Assembly (NCBI RefSeq): GCF_028864635.1 | Contig: NZ_CP104850.1 | Span: forward strand, 1,866,001 to 1,930,000 | Direction of reading: 5' to 3' | Origin: Cloacibacterium sp. TD35 | GTDB taxonomy: Bacteria > Bacteroidota > Bacteroidia > Flavobacteriales > Weeksellaceae | Length of the DNA: 64,000 bases | Part shown: positions 53,536 through 60,579 of the stretch, in pieces | How the letters are laid out: each line of letters opens with the position of its first letter | How positions within the stretch are numbered: the first letter of the stretch is position 1 | The notes under the pieces: generated by a model | Told to the model about the DNA's origin: nothing | The model's input: only the letters and a program-made list of their open reading frames with translations | The model's database searches: none | Position numbers and translations under genes: made by a program

Positions 53536-53841
53536 GTGGTGTTATTATTGACAGAATCGGTATTATGTTTAGATTTTTTTCTTTATGACAGTTACAGCCT
53601 TTTAGAAAAGAATTAATTTTCGGTTTTAGGTTTTTGTAAATATTCATTTTGCTTTATTATTATTCAAATTTCAGGATGTAGAAATAAAATTCTGTGACGC
53701 ATTTTTTCTCATGTTTATTTTCGTTTCAAATATCTTTTTATGTCTTTATTCGTAAAAGGACACCTTTTCTACATTTCCTTAAAACTATTATGAATAAAGA
53801 GGTTTGTAGATTTTTGCACGAAGTTAGGGGGGCTATAAAAC

Positions 53842-53884
53842 AAAAACTGTAACATTAAAACGAAAAGAAAAAGTCAATTTTTTC
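53842..53884. repeat. 43-base direct repeat, copy 2
   Basis: One mismatch to copy 1 at 53493-53535. Continues directly into the REP-like units. Confidence 0.85.
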
Positions 53885-53890
53885 TAGCTC

Positions 53891-53911
53891 TGCCTTCTAC
53901 AGGCTCAGGCA
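53891..53911. repeat. Short REP-like unit (TGCCTTC ... GCTCAGGCA)
   Basis: Shares the ends TGCCT / AGGCA of the 46-base unit but lacks its internal hairpins. It contains ACAGGCTCAGGCA, identical over 13 bases to the reconstructed IS110 target, and so represents an unoccupied near-match site. Confidence 0.6.
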
Positions 53912-53932
53912 ACGGGATGAGAAGTGAGAATG

Positions 53933-53978
53933 TGCCTTCGTGAACTTCGTTCGCAGACCTTCAGTCTGTGCTCAGGCA
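53933..53978. repeat. 46-base REP-like repeat, left copy
   Basis: Identical to 55320-55365 on the other side of the IS element. Closing stem TGCCT / AGGCA surrounds two hairpins (GAAC-TTC-GTTC and CAGAC-CTTCA-GTCTG), a cloverleaf-like layout. Confidence 0.85.
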
Positions 53979-53996
53979 ACGTGTAATAGAAGAATT

Positions 53997-54006
53997 GGTG
54001 ATTTCG
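53997..54006. repeat. Left arm of palindrome split by the IS element
   Basis: GGTGATTTCG, the exact reverse complement of CGAAATCACC at 55290-55299. The two arms would have been about 50 bases apart before insertion. Confidence 0.75.
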
Positions 54007-54015
54007 ACAGGCTAT

Positions 54016-54023
54016 TAGATTTG
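54016..54023 (+). promoter_or_regulatory. -7 box (TAGATTTG) at the IS110 left end
   Basis: TAnnTTTG match two bases inside the left end. In the integrated form a TTG from the target (53995-53997) is 18 bases upstream. In a circular form the TTG at the right end (55234-55236) would be 20 bases upstream. Either would drive the predicted bridge RNA. Confidence 0.6.
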
Positions 54024-54029
54024 CAAAAG

Positions 54030-54205
54030 AAAAAGTAACTTTAAATATTAATTTAAGTTATACTGATACCAGAGGCGCTATGGTGAACTAGTTCGACTAA
54101 TAAATAAGACTTATACTGAGCATTAGACCTTAGCGCCTTTTAGGTTCTTGAACCATTTAGAATTTTAAGTTTCTAGACTTAGTAATAGCGTTAGTTAGAA
54201 CCTTG
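54030..54205 (+). ncRNA. Predicted IS110 bridge RNA
   Basis: Fold by eye: a 5' stem-loop (54036-54046 with 54051-54060, one bulge). A target-binding loop on stem AGGCGCTA / TAGCGCCT (54073-54080, 54131-54138). A donor-binding loop on stem AGGTTC / GAACCT (54142-54147, 54198-54203) with an apical stem (54165-54170 with 54177-54182). Donor guides: TTAGAAT (54157-54163) equals the element's right end before the core, and TAATAGC (54183-54189) is complementary to GCTATTA across core and left end. Target guides: TTCGAC (54092-54097) equals the left flank, and CTGAGC (54116-54121) is complementary to GCTCAG across core and right flank. Exact RNA ends are estimates. Confidence 0.8.
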
Positions 54206-54239
54206 CTGGAAATCAGAATGACCTTTCAATTGTAAATTT

Positions 54240-55229
54240 ATGAAAAATCTATTTATTGGAATTGATATTTCCAAAGAGGTATTTGATTATTGTGCTATTG
54301 ATGAGCAAAACCAAATAATCATCAATAAACAAGTTGCCCCAAATTCCAAAGATGGAATTGAAAAATTTTGTCAAAAACTTGACCAATTAAAAGAGTATTC
54401 TATCTGGATTGCCATGGAACACACTGGGCATTATGGAAGTTTACTATGTTATGAGTTCTCTATTCGTCAACTTTGTTATTCCTTAATCAATCCTTTAGAA
54501 ATGAAACATGCTACTGGAATTAGCAGAGGAAAAACTGATGCAGTAGATGCTTGGAGAATCGCAAGTTATGCTTTAGCTAATAAACATAAACTAAAACCAT
54601 ACATATTACCAGCAAAAGAACTTAGAAAACTCAAAATATTAATGAGTTCTAGAGAACGTTTGGTTAAAGTCCATGTACAAATGAAAAACGGTTTAAAAAG
54701 CTTAGAAATAGAAGCAAAAATAATCTCTCTAAAGTCTCACACTCAAGAAATGGAGCGAATCATTCTTCAAATAGAAAAATCTATATTGTCTACGGAAAAA
54801 CAAATGAGAGAAATTATTATACAAAACGATGAATTGAAAAACAACTTTCAGAAAATAACTTCTGTTATTGGTGTAGGAGAGATTACTGCTATAAAATGCA
54901 TTCTTGAAACGGATAATTTTACCAAATTCAACAACCCAAGAAAGTTCAGTTGTCACTGCGGTTTAGCCCCTTTTAAATATCAATCTGGAAGCAGTATTAG
55001 AGGGAAAACTAAAACAAGTTCGCTCTGTGACAAATCCCTTAAAAGCATCCTTTTTAAAGCTGCTTGCTCAGCTATACAGCATGACCCTCAACTGAAAAAT
55101 TATTACTTAAGAAAAACTTCTGAGGGAAAACACAAATTATCTGTAATAAACGCTGTAGCAAGTAAAATTGTGCTAAGAATTTTTGCCGTATCTAAAAGAA
55201 AACAAAATTTTGTAAAACTTTTTAACTAA
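54240..55229 (+). CDS. IS110 family transposase (DEDD recombinase)
   Basis: 329 residues. The N-terminal RuvC-like domain has the DEDD set at Asp9 ('GIDISKE'), Glu60 ('AMEHTG'), Asp100 and Asp103 ('GKTDAVDAWR'). A coiled-coil region lies at about 160-200. The C-terminal Transposase_20 domain ('ITSVIGVGEITA', 'CGLAPFKYQSGSSIRGKTKTS') has a candidate catalytic Ser249. Full length, no frameshift. It recombines donor and target under bridge-RNA guidance. Start ATG 54240 is 36 bases after the predicted bridge RNA. Confidence 0.95.
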   Translation: MKNLFIGIDISKEVFDYCAIDEQNQIIINKQVAPNSKDGIEKFCQKLDQLKEYSIWIAMEHTGHYGSLLCYEFSIRQLCYSLINPLEMKHATGISRGKTDAVDAWRIASYALANKHKLKPYILPAKELRKLKILMSSRERLVKVHVQMKNGLKSLEIEAKIISLKSHTQEMERIILQIEKSILSTEKQMREIIIQNDELKNNFQKITSVIGVGEITAIKCILETDNFTKFNNPRKFSCHCGLAPFKYQSGSSIRGKTKTSSLCDKSLKSILFKAACSAIQHDPQLKNYYLRKTSEGKHKLSVINAVASKIVLRIFAVSKRKQNFVKLFN

Positions 55230-55289
55230 ACTCTTGTTTTTATCTTAGAATGCTCAGGCACCGAAAGCAACACGGTGATTGAGCGGAGC

Positions 55290-55299
55290 CGAAATCACC
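55290..55299. repeat. Right arm of palindrome split by the IS element
   Basis: CGAAATCACC pairs with the left arm at 53997-54006. It also pairs locally with GGTGATT (55274-55280). Confidence 0.7.
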
Positions 55300-55319
55300 A
55301 GATGAAAAAAATGCACTTC

Positions 55320-55365
55320 TGCCTTCGTGAACTTCGTTCGCAGACCTTCAGTCTGTGCTCAGGCA
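55320..55365. repeat. 46-base REP-like repeat, right copy
   Basis: Identical to 53933-53978, with the same closing stem and two hairpins. Confidence 0.85.
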
Positions 55366-55478
55366 TCGGGAGTAGTAATAATAAATCTTTCCTACAAATC
55401 CTTGAAAATCTGCTATTTCTTTCGTAAATTTAGGGTATCAAAAAAATAAAAATTATACTGATCTTTAATCATAATAGC

Positions 55479-56387
55479 ATGAACTGTTTTAGAAGCTTTA
55501 TCTATCTTATCGGTGTGTTCTTGTTGGTTCAGTGCAATAAAAGCGCTGGAGCAGAGGAGGTGCATTATGATACCACTCAGCAGCAACAGAAAGCAGATAC
55601 CGTCCAAAAAGATACGGTGGTGAAAAAAGAAATAAAGTATCATGCTTTTGTGGTTAAAAATAAAAATAAAGACTTTAACACTTTAGAGAAAAAGTATTCT
55701 CAAGAAGAACTGCATGCTATTTTAGCCATCAATCGTTTGGATTATAAAAACAAATGGAGAGCCGATACCTTAGTGGTTCCAGACGTTTTGGAGAAAGATT
55801 TTACAGTGTACAGTCCGTTTCCTAAAAACGTTTCTGCGGCTAGAAACATTCAGAAATTGGCGATGTTCAGTTATAGTATTCATGCCTATGCCTTGTATGA
55901 AAACGGGAATCTCATCAAGTGGGGACCTACCAGTATGGGCAAAAAAGCAACGCCTACCAAAATGGGGCTCACCTTTACCAATTGGAAAAAGGAAATCGCC
56001 ATCAGTACCGTGAATTCTGATTGGAAATTGAGATGGAATTTCAATTTGTATAATTATTTAGGCATCGGTTGGCATCAGTATGATTTGCCGGGGCATCATG
56101 CTTCACACTCTTGTGTTCGTTTGTTGGAAGAAGATGCCTACTTTATGTACAATTGGGCAGACGAATGGATTCTGAACAAAAAAGGGACTGTAGCTTTGGC
56201 TAAAGGTACACCTGTGATTATTTTTGGACCGCCGGTATTCAATAAAAAACCTTGGTTACAGCTCATCAAATCTCCTCATGCCAATGATTATACCGAGGAT
56301 CAAATCAACCATGAGATTCAACCGTTCTTACCAGAAATTCTGAAACAACAAAACATTAAAAGGGATTATCTAGAACACGCTCCATAG
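55479..56387 (+). CDS. L,D-transpeptidase family lipoprotein (YkuD)
   Basis: 302 residues. Lipobox LVQC (Cys19). A Gln/Lys/Thr-rich linker (30-55) leads to a region with 'KDFNTLEKKYSQEELHAILAINRLD' and then a YkuD domain (about 125-250) with 'SMGKKATPTKMGLT' and the catalytic segment GHHASHSCVRL, where Cys212 is the nucleophile and His210 is close. It cross-links or anchors peptidoglycan stem peptides in the periplasm. The motif is SHSCVRL rather than the common SHGCIRL. Confidence 0.88.
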   Translation: MNCFRSFIYLIGVFLLVQCNKSAGAEEVHYDTTQQQQKADTVQKDTVVKKEIKYHAFVVKNKNKDFNTLEKKYSQEELHAILAINRLDYKNKWRADTLVVPDVLEKDFTVYSPFPKNVSAARNIQKLAMFSYSIHAYALYENGNLIKWGPTSMGKKATPTKMGLTFTNWKKEIAISTVNSDWKLRWNFNLYNYLGIGWHQYDLPGHHASHSCVRLLEEDAYFMYNWADEWILNKKGTVALAKGTPVIIFGPPVFNKKPWLQLIKSPHANDYTEDQINHEIQPFLPEILKQQNIKRDYLEHAP

Positions 56388-56525
56388 TCATTTGCTTTTT
56401 CAATGTTAAGCATTAAAAGCATTTCATGTAGCATCAGAAGAAAATTTATATTAAGATTTAATCCGTCATTTTTATACATCAACAGAAGCTTTTTAGGCTT
56501 TTTTTGAAAGCATTTTAAGTTTTAC

Positions 56526-56533
56526 TACCTTTG
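56526..56533 (+). promoter_or_regulatory. Bacteroidota -7 promoter box (TACCTTTG)
   Basis: TAnnTTTG match only four bases before the mnmE ATG, so the transcript would be leaderless or start inside the gene; alternatively another promoter is used. Confidence 0.45.
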
Positions 56534-56537
56534 TGGC

Positions 56538-57923
56538 ATGAATCAAGACACTATTTGTGCACTCGCGACTGCCAATGGAATTGGAGCGATAGGAATTATT
56601 AGAGTTTCTGGAGAACAAGCCATAGAAATCTGTGAAAAATGCTTTGATGGAAAAGCACTTACCCAACAGAAATCTCATACGGTACATTATGGTTTCATTA
56701 AAGATGGAGATGAAGTCATCGATGAAGTAATGGTTTCTATCTTTCTGGCTCCCAAATCTTTCACTACCGAAAATTCTGTGGAAATTTCTTTCCATGGTTC
56801 ACCGCATATTGGCAAAAGAATTTTAGAAGTCTTGATTAAAAATGGAGCCAGAATGGCAAAAGCAGGGGAGTTTACCATGCGTGCATTTATGAACGGTAGA
56901 ATAGACCTCAGTCAAGCCGAATCTATTGCAGACCTTATTGCTTCGGAGAATGAAGCTTCCAGAAAAGTGGCCCTTCAGCAACTGAAAGGTGGAATTTCTC
57001 AGGAGATTTCTGTTTTGAGAAATGACTTGCTCAATTTTGTTTCTTTGATTGAATTAGAATTAGATTTTGCGGAAGAAGATGTGGAATTTGCAGATAGAAC
57101 TGCATTGGTACAACTGCTCCAAAAAATAGAAAGCAAACTAAAATCTTTGATTGACAGTTTCCAATACGGAAATGCCATTAAAAGTGGAGTAGCAGTAGCC
57201 ATTATCGGAAAGCCAAATGCTGGAAAATCTACTTTACTGAATGCTCTTTTAAAAGAAGAAAGAGCCATCGTTTCGGATATTGCTGGAACTACGCGTGATA
57301 CGATAGAAGAAGTGTTGCACATCAAAGGAAATGCCTTTAGATTGATTGATACCGCAGGTTTGCGTGAAACAGAAGATGCTATAGAAGCGATAGGCGTGGT
57401 AAAAGCCAAAGAAAAAGTGGCTCAAGCTGATGTTTTGGTGTATCTGATTGATGTTGCGACTACCGATTTAAAAGACGACCTTGCGATGCTACAGGAATTA
57501 GCAAGAGAAGATTTGAAAATCATTATTTGTCTTACTAAAATTGATGAAGTAGAACAGGCTGAAGAAAAATCGCAAAACATTGCCCAAATCCTTCAATCTG
57601 AAATTCCTGTACATGAGTTGTTACAAATTTCGGCTAAGGAAAATATTCATCTTCAGGATTTAAAAGATGAACTTTCTACCTATGTAGAACACCTAAAATC
57701 TGAAAGCAACGTGGTAATTACCAACCAAAGACACTACGAATCTCTTCAAAAATCTATTGACGCGGTTTATAAAGTAAAAGAAGCCATTATTCATCAAATT
57801 TCTACTGAATTATTAGCCTACGAGCTTAGAAATGCTTTGGAACATCTGGGCGAAATCTCAGGTGAATTTACCAACGATGAAGTATTGGGGAATATTTTTT
57901 CTAAGTTCTGTATCGGAAAGTAG
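56538..57923 (+). CDS. mnmE: tRNA uridine-5-carboxymethylaminomethyl modification GTPase MnmE
   Basis: 461 residues. N-terminal folate-binding domain ('AIGIIRVSGEQA'), an all-helical domain, and an inserted GTPase with G1 GKPNAGKST (224-232), G3 'DTAGLRET', G4 'TKID', ending in the catalytic CIGK (458-461). With MnmG it modifies U34 of several tRNAs; MnmD (22841-23545) then methylates the product. A tandem 8-base repeat follows the stop codon directly. Confidence 0.96.
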   Translation: MNQDTICALATANGIGAIGIIRVSGEQAIEICEKCFDGKALTQQKSHTVHYGFIKDGDEVIDEVMVSIFLAPKSFTTENSVEISFHGSPHIGKRILEVLIKNGARMAKAGEFTMRAFMNGRIDLSQAESIADLIASENEASRKVALQQLKGGISQEISVLRNDLLNFVSLIELELDFAEEDVEFADRTALVQLLQKIESKLKSLIDSFQYGNAIKSGVAVAIIGKPNAGKSTLLNALLKEERAIVSDIAGTTRDTIEEVLHIKGNAFRLIDTAGLRETEDAIEAIGVVKAKEKVAQADVLVYLIDVATTDLKDDLAMLQELAREDLKIIICLTKIDEVEQAEEKSQNIAQILQSEIPVHELLQISAKENIHLQDLKDELSTYVEHLKSESNVVITNQRHYESLQKSIDAVYKVKEAIIHQISTELLAYELRNALEHLGEISGEFTNDEVLGNIFSKFCIGK

Positions 57924-57966
57924 TGATGATGTGATGATGTGATGATGTGATGATGTGATGATGTGA
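57924..57966. repeat. Tandem repeat, 8-base unit TGATGATG, five copies
   Basis: Five exact copies of TGATGATG (57924-57963) directly after the mnmE stop, then a partial unit. Candidate variable-number tandem repeat; no coding role visible. Confidence 0.9.
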
Positions 57967-58041
57967 AAATTTGCGTGCTTTTGATAAATTGAACTGTATT
58001 GTCACGGAACTATTGCACCATTATTAGTACTATAAAAATTA

Positions 58042-58314
58042 ATGAAAACACAAAAAACAATAGAAGTTTATAGAAGGGATAAAAAAAATTCTAAAAAAAC
58101 ATACAACATAGAGTTTGTTGCTGAATATAATGTTTCAGAAATAAGTATAAGTGAATTAAAGAATATTATCAACCCAAATAAAGATGATGAAAACGTTTTT
58201 TTAATATATACGTTAGATATTCCTCAAATAATTGAAATTCAGAATAAATCAAATATCTTTTTTGAAATAGATAATGAAAAATTTATTTATATGCTTAGTC
58301 AATACTCTTCGTAA
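58042..58314 (+). CDS. Orphan small protein
   Basis: 90 residues, Lys/Asn/Ile-rich, no signal peptide or membrane segment. 'YRRDKKNSKKTYNIEFVAEYNVSEISISELKNIINPNKDDENVFLIYTLD' suggests a small alpha/beta protein. More AT-rich than its neighbours. I do not recognise it. It lies between mnmE and another small orphan. Confidence 0.55.
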   Translation: MKTQKTIEVYRRDKKNSKKTYNIEFVAEYNVSEISISELKNIINPNKDDENVFLIYTLDIPQIIEIQNKSNIFFEIDNEKFIYMLSQYSS

Positions 58315-58383
58315 ACATAGAATGCTCCGCAACATCTTAGACCAAGTATCATATTCTAATAAAAAACAAATACGAAGATAAAA

Positions 58384-58569
58384 ATGATAGACTTTATTTT
58401 TGGCTTTTTCGGATTATTTATCAGACTTGCTTTTGTGTATAAGTTTGATTTAAAAAAAATGAACGCAAATACCTCTCCTGAACAAAGTCATAAAAACACA
58501 ATAGCAGGATTACTTTTGATACCTATCGTAATTATTATTGGAGTTATAGTGTTTTTTATAGAAAAATAA
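58384..58569 (+). CDS. Small two-TM membrane protein
   Basis: 61 residues. Two hydrophobic helices (about 1-18 and 40-58) joined by a Lys/Asn-rich loop. ATG preceded by an A-rich stretch. No family recognised. It lies 69 bases after the preceding orphan and ends before a bidirectional terminator. Confidence 0.5.
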   Translation: MIDFIFGFFGLFIRLAFVYKFDLKKMNANTSPEQSHKNTIAGLLLIPIVIIIGVIVFFIEK

Positions 58570-58610
58570 AGAATAACTCTCTGAATTTTTAACATCGTTT
58601 GAGATAAATA

Positions 58611-58639
58611 AAAAGCCAACTTTAAGAGTTGGCTTTTTT
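58611..58639. terminator. Bidirectional terminator between convergent genes
   Basis: Stem AAAAGCCAACT / AGTTGGCTTTT with loop TTAAG, T run on both outward sides. Confidence 0.88.
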
Positions 58640-58677
58640 TATAGATATTGCTATTTTAATTTTCGTATAAATAACTT

Positions 58678-59847
58678 TTAAAAACTCCATCGTCCTCTTA
58701 CGAACACTTGTGTTGCAAGGTTATGATAAGATTGATTTTCTTTTGCAAAGAAAGATTGTGCTGTAAAATCTAAGTCAAAATTATTGGCGACGTTCCAAAG
58801 ATAAGTTGGGACAATAATCAGCGTGTTTTTCTCAGGAGAATAAATAAAAGAACAACTTACCGTAGAAATAGGAGAGATGGTTTTCATGACCATACTATGG
58901 AAATTATACCTGAAAGGGAAAAGTGTTTTGGCAGAAAGCTGACTGCTAAATACATTGCCTGAAAACAAAGAAAAATCAGAAGGATTGCTATTGTATAACG
59001 CTGATACAGAAACATACCAATCATTTTTGAAAGTCTGGTCAGCCATCAGTGAAATACTGAAACTTTCTTTAGAAATCAGTGTGTTTTCTTTTGGGATAAA
59101 GTAGCTCCATTCTCCTTTGAAACCTGCGTTTTTAATGTTTCCAGCCCAACCACCACCGATGACATAATCGGTATTATAGATTCCTGCTAAAAACTGAAAA
59201 TCATATTTCCATTTATTGAATTTATAGAGTAAAGCAGCAGTATGCTCGTCTTTGGTTTTGCCAGGTTTATAGGCCAATTCCAGAGAAGCATTTTCTTTTA
59301 CATTTCGTTCAATGCGTATTGCATCGTTACCTGGGCGTTCTTCATAATCAAAATCTAAAAAATTGTAGGCATTAAAAATATCATTAGGATTCCAGACATT
59401 GTTAATTCCCCAATTGATGCGCTGTCTTCCTAGAGTGATGTTCCAATTATCATCTGCATAATTTATTAGAAACCTATCAATTTCTGAATGTGCTACCAAA
59501 GATTTTTCATCTATCCACACTTTAGAAAGATTGAAAAGTTCATTATTCTGACGAAGCAGTTGGCTGAAATCTGGTGTTAATTTGACTTGTTCACCAAAGA
59601 AAACACGGTTTCTGATTTCTAACCTTGCTGTCCAATTTGTAGAAATATTGTATTTAAAATTCAATCGGTTATGAAGTAGACTTGCAGATGCATTATCATC
59701 AATATCTCCCATGAAAAGAGTGCTTTGCATTCCTTTCACATAGCCTTTCAGTTCTAATTTTGAAGGTATAGAATCTGTTTCCTGTCCGATAAGACTCATC
59801 GAAAAGCTATAAAAAATAAGAAGCCATATGTATTGATAATAACGCAT
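58678..59847 (-). CDS. Outer-membrane beta-barrel protein of an export operon
   Basis: 389 residues. Signal peptide (1-21, 'SLIGQETD') and a mature part with continuous beta-strand alternation, conserved 'LGRQRINWGINNVWNPNDIFNAYNFLDFDYEERPG' (about residues 145-180) and a C-terminal Phe ('FVRGRWSF'). The 'R-x-NWG...VWNP.D' region resembles DUF1302-type porins that accompany lipid or hydrophobic-compound exporters. It is the last gene of a five-gene minus-strand operon and would be the outer-membrane exit. Confidence 0.75.
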   Translation of the reverse strand: MRYYQYIWLLIFYSFSMSLIGQETDSIPSKLELKGYVKGMQSTLFMGDIDDNASASLLHNRLNFKYNISTNWTARLEIRNRVFFGEQVKLTPDFSQLLRQNNELFNLSKVWIDEKSLVAHSEIDRFLINYADDNWNITLGRQRINWGINNVWNPNDIFNAYNFLDFDYEERPGNDAIRIERNVKENASLELAYKPGKTKDEHTAALLYKFNKWKYDFQFLAGIYNTDYVIGGGWAGNIKNAGFKGEWSYFIPKENTLISKESFSISLMADQTFKNDWYVSVSALYNSNPSDFSLFSGNVFSSQLSAKTLFPFRYNFHSMVMKTISPISTVSCSFIYSPEKNTLIIVPTYLWNVANNFDLDFTAQSFFAKENQSYHNLATQVFVRGRWSF

Positions 59848-59854
59848 TTGAGCT

Positions 59855-60574
59855 TTATTTTTCGGCGGTTTCGTGTATGATAGCAGTTTCTGCGGTGTCT
59901 GCTACAATTTTTCCATCTTCTAAGGTAATCACTCTTCTTGCTCTGTTGATGACTCTTTGGTCATGGGTAGAAAAAACAAAGGTCATGTTTTCCTCCTGAT
60001 TCAGTTTGAGCATCATGTCTAATAAATTTTCAGCAGACACGGAATCTAAATTGGCGGTAGGTTCATCTGCTAAAATAAATTGAGGTTTTGGAGCGAGTGC
60101 CCTAGCTACAGCAACTCTTTGCTGTTGACCACCTGATAATTCTTGAGGTCTTTTATTGATTTTGTCTTCCAATCCTATCTGTTTTAAAAGTTCCAATACA
60201 CGCTTTTCTGTTTCATTTTTTGGTCTTTTCTGCAGTAGCATGATGAATTCTATATTTTCTTTCGCAGTAAGCACTGGGATGAGATTGTAAGACTGAAATA
60301 CAAAACCTATGTTGTTTAATCTAAAATCAATGAGCGCATTTCCTTTGAGTTCTGTAATATTCGTTCCATTAATTTCCACAAAACCTTCAGAAGGATTGTC
60401 TAAACCGCCAATCATATTCAGCAGTGTGGTTTTTCCTGAACCAGAAGGCCCTTTAATTGCGGTAAATTCACCTCGTGCAATATGCAGATGTACATGGTTT
60501 AACGCATATACAGGAATGGTTTTCTCATCGTATATTTTCGATAAATTATGCGCGTCTATTACTGTTTCTTTCAT
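59855..60574 (-). CDS. ABC transporter ATP-binding protein (LolD/MacB type)
   Basis: 239 residues. Walker A GPSGSGKTT (42-50), Q-loop 'FVFQSYNLIPVLTAKENIEF', signature 'LSGGQQQRVAVARAL' and Walker B 'FILADEPTANLD'. Powers the two FtsX-type permeases encoded upstream in the same operon, with 5- to 7-base gaps. It is distinct from the stand-alone LolD-like ATPase at 530-1195. Confidence 0.92.
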   Translation of the reverse strand: MKETVIDAHNLSKIYDEKTIPVYALNHVHLHIARGEFTAIKGPSGSGKTTLLNMIGGLDNPSEGFVEINGTNITELKGNALIDFRLNNIGFVFQSYNLIPVLTAKENIEFIMLLQKRPKNETEKRVLELLKQIGLEDKINKRPQELSGGQQQRVAVARALAPKPQFILADEPTANLDSVSAENLLDMMLKLNQEENMTFVFSTHDQRVINRARRVITLEDGKIVADTAETAIIHETAEK

Positions 60575-60579
60575 AATAG

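Larger units (their letters stand above)
53287..54011. other. Gene-poor repeat island left of the IS110 element
   Basis: About 725 bases without a supported gene. Contents, in order: the presumed promoter side of the minus-strand HTH gene, a 43-base direct repeat pair (53493-53535, 53842-53884), a short CTCAGGCA unit (53891-53911), a 46-base repeat (53933-53978) and the left arm of the palindrome split by the IS element (53997-54006). A 61-codon frame on the minus strand (53462-53647) overlaps the repeat and is probably not a gene. Confidence 0.7.
54012..55252 (+). mobile_element. IS110-family insertion sequence, complete
   Basis: About 1241 bases from the left CT (54012-54013) to the base before the right CT (55253-55254). 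It encodes one DEDD transposase (54240-55229) and has a 225-base structured 5' region. There are no terminal inverted repeats, as expected for the IS110 group. Removing it joins GACAGG-CT-CAGGCACC and restores a palindromic intergenic repeat, so the boundaries are well supported. The CT core is the same dinucleotide used by the IS110 member IS621. The element looks intact. Confidence 0.88.

Noticed and set aside
53462-53647. 61-residue minus-strand frame in the repeat island
   Set aside because: It covers one copy of the 43-base repeat and lacks a start context or neighbours; probably chance.
54143-54154. Small hairpin GGTTC-TT-GAACC as a separate terminator
   Set aside because: It has no T tract and overlaps the lower stem of the donor-binding loop, which gives a better explained fold.
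54016-55252. Terminal inverted repeats of the insertion sequence
   Set aside because: None were found at the ends; this agrees with the IS110 group and does not suggest another IS family.
56999-57409. 136-residue minus-strand frame inside mnmE
   Set aside because: Antisense to conserved GTPase coding sequence; no motif of its own.
57924-57966. CRISPR-like repeat
   Set aside because: The 8-base units are contiguous with no spacers; it is a simple tandem repeat. No CRISPR array or cas gene was seen in the window.
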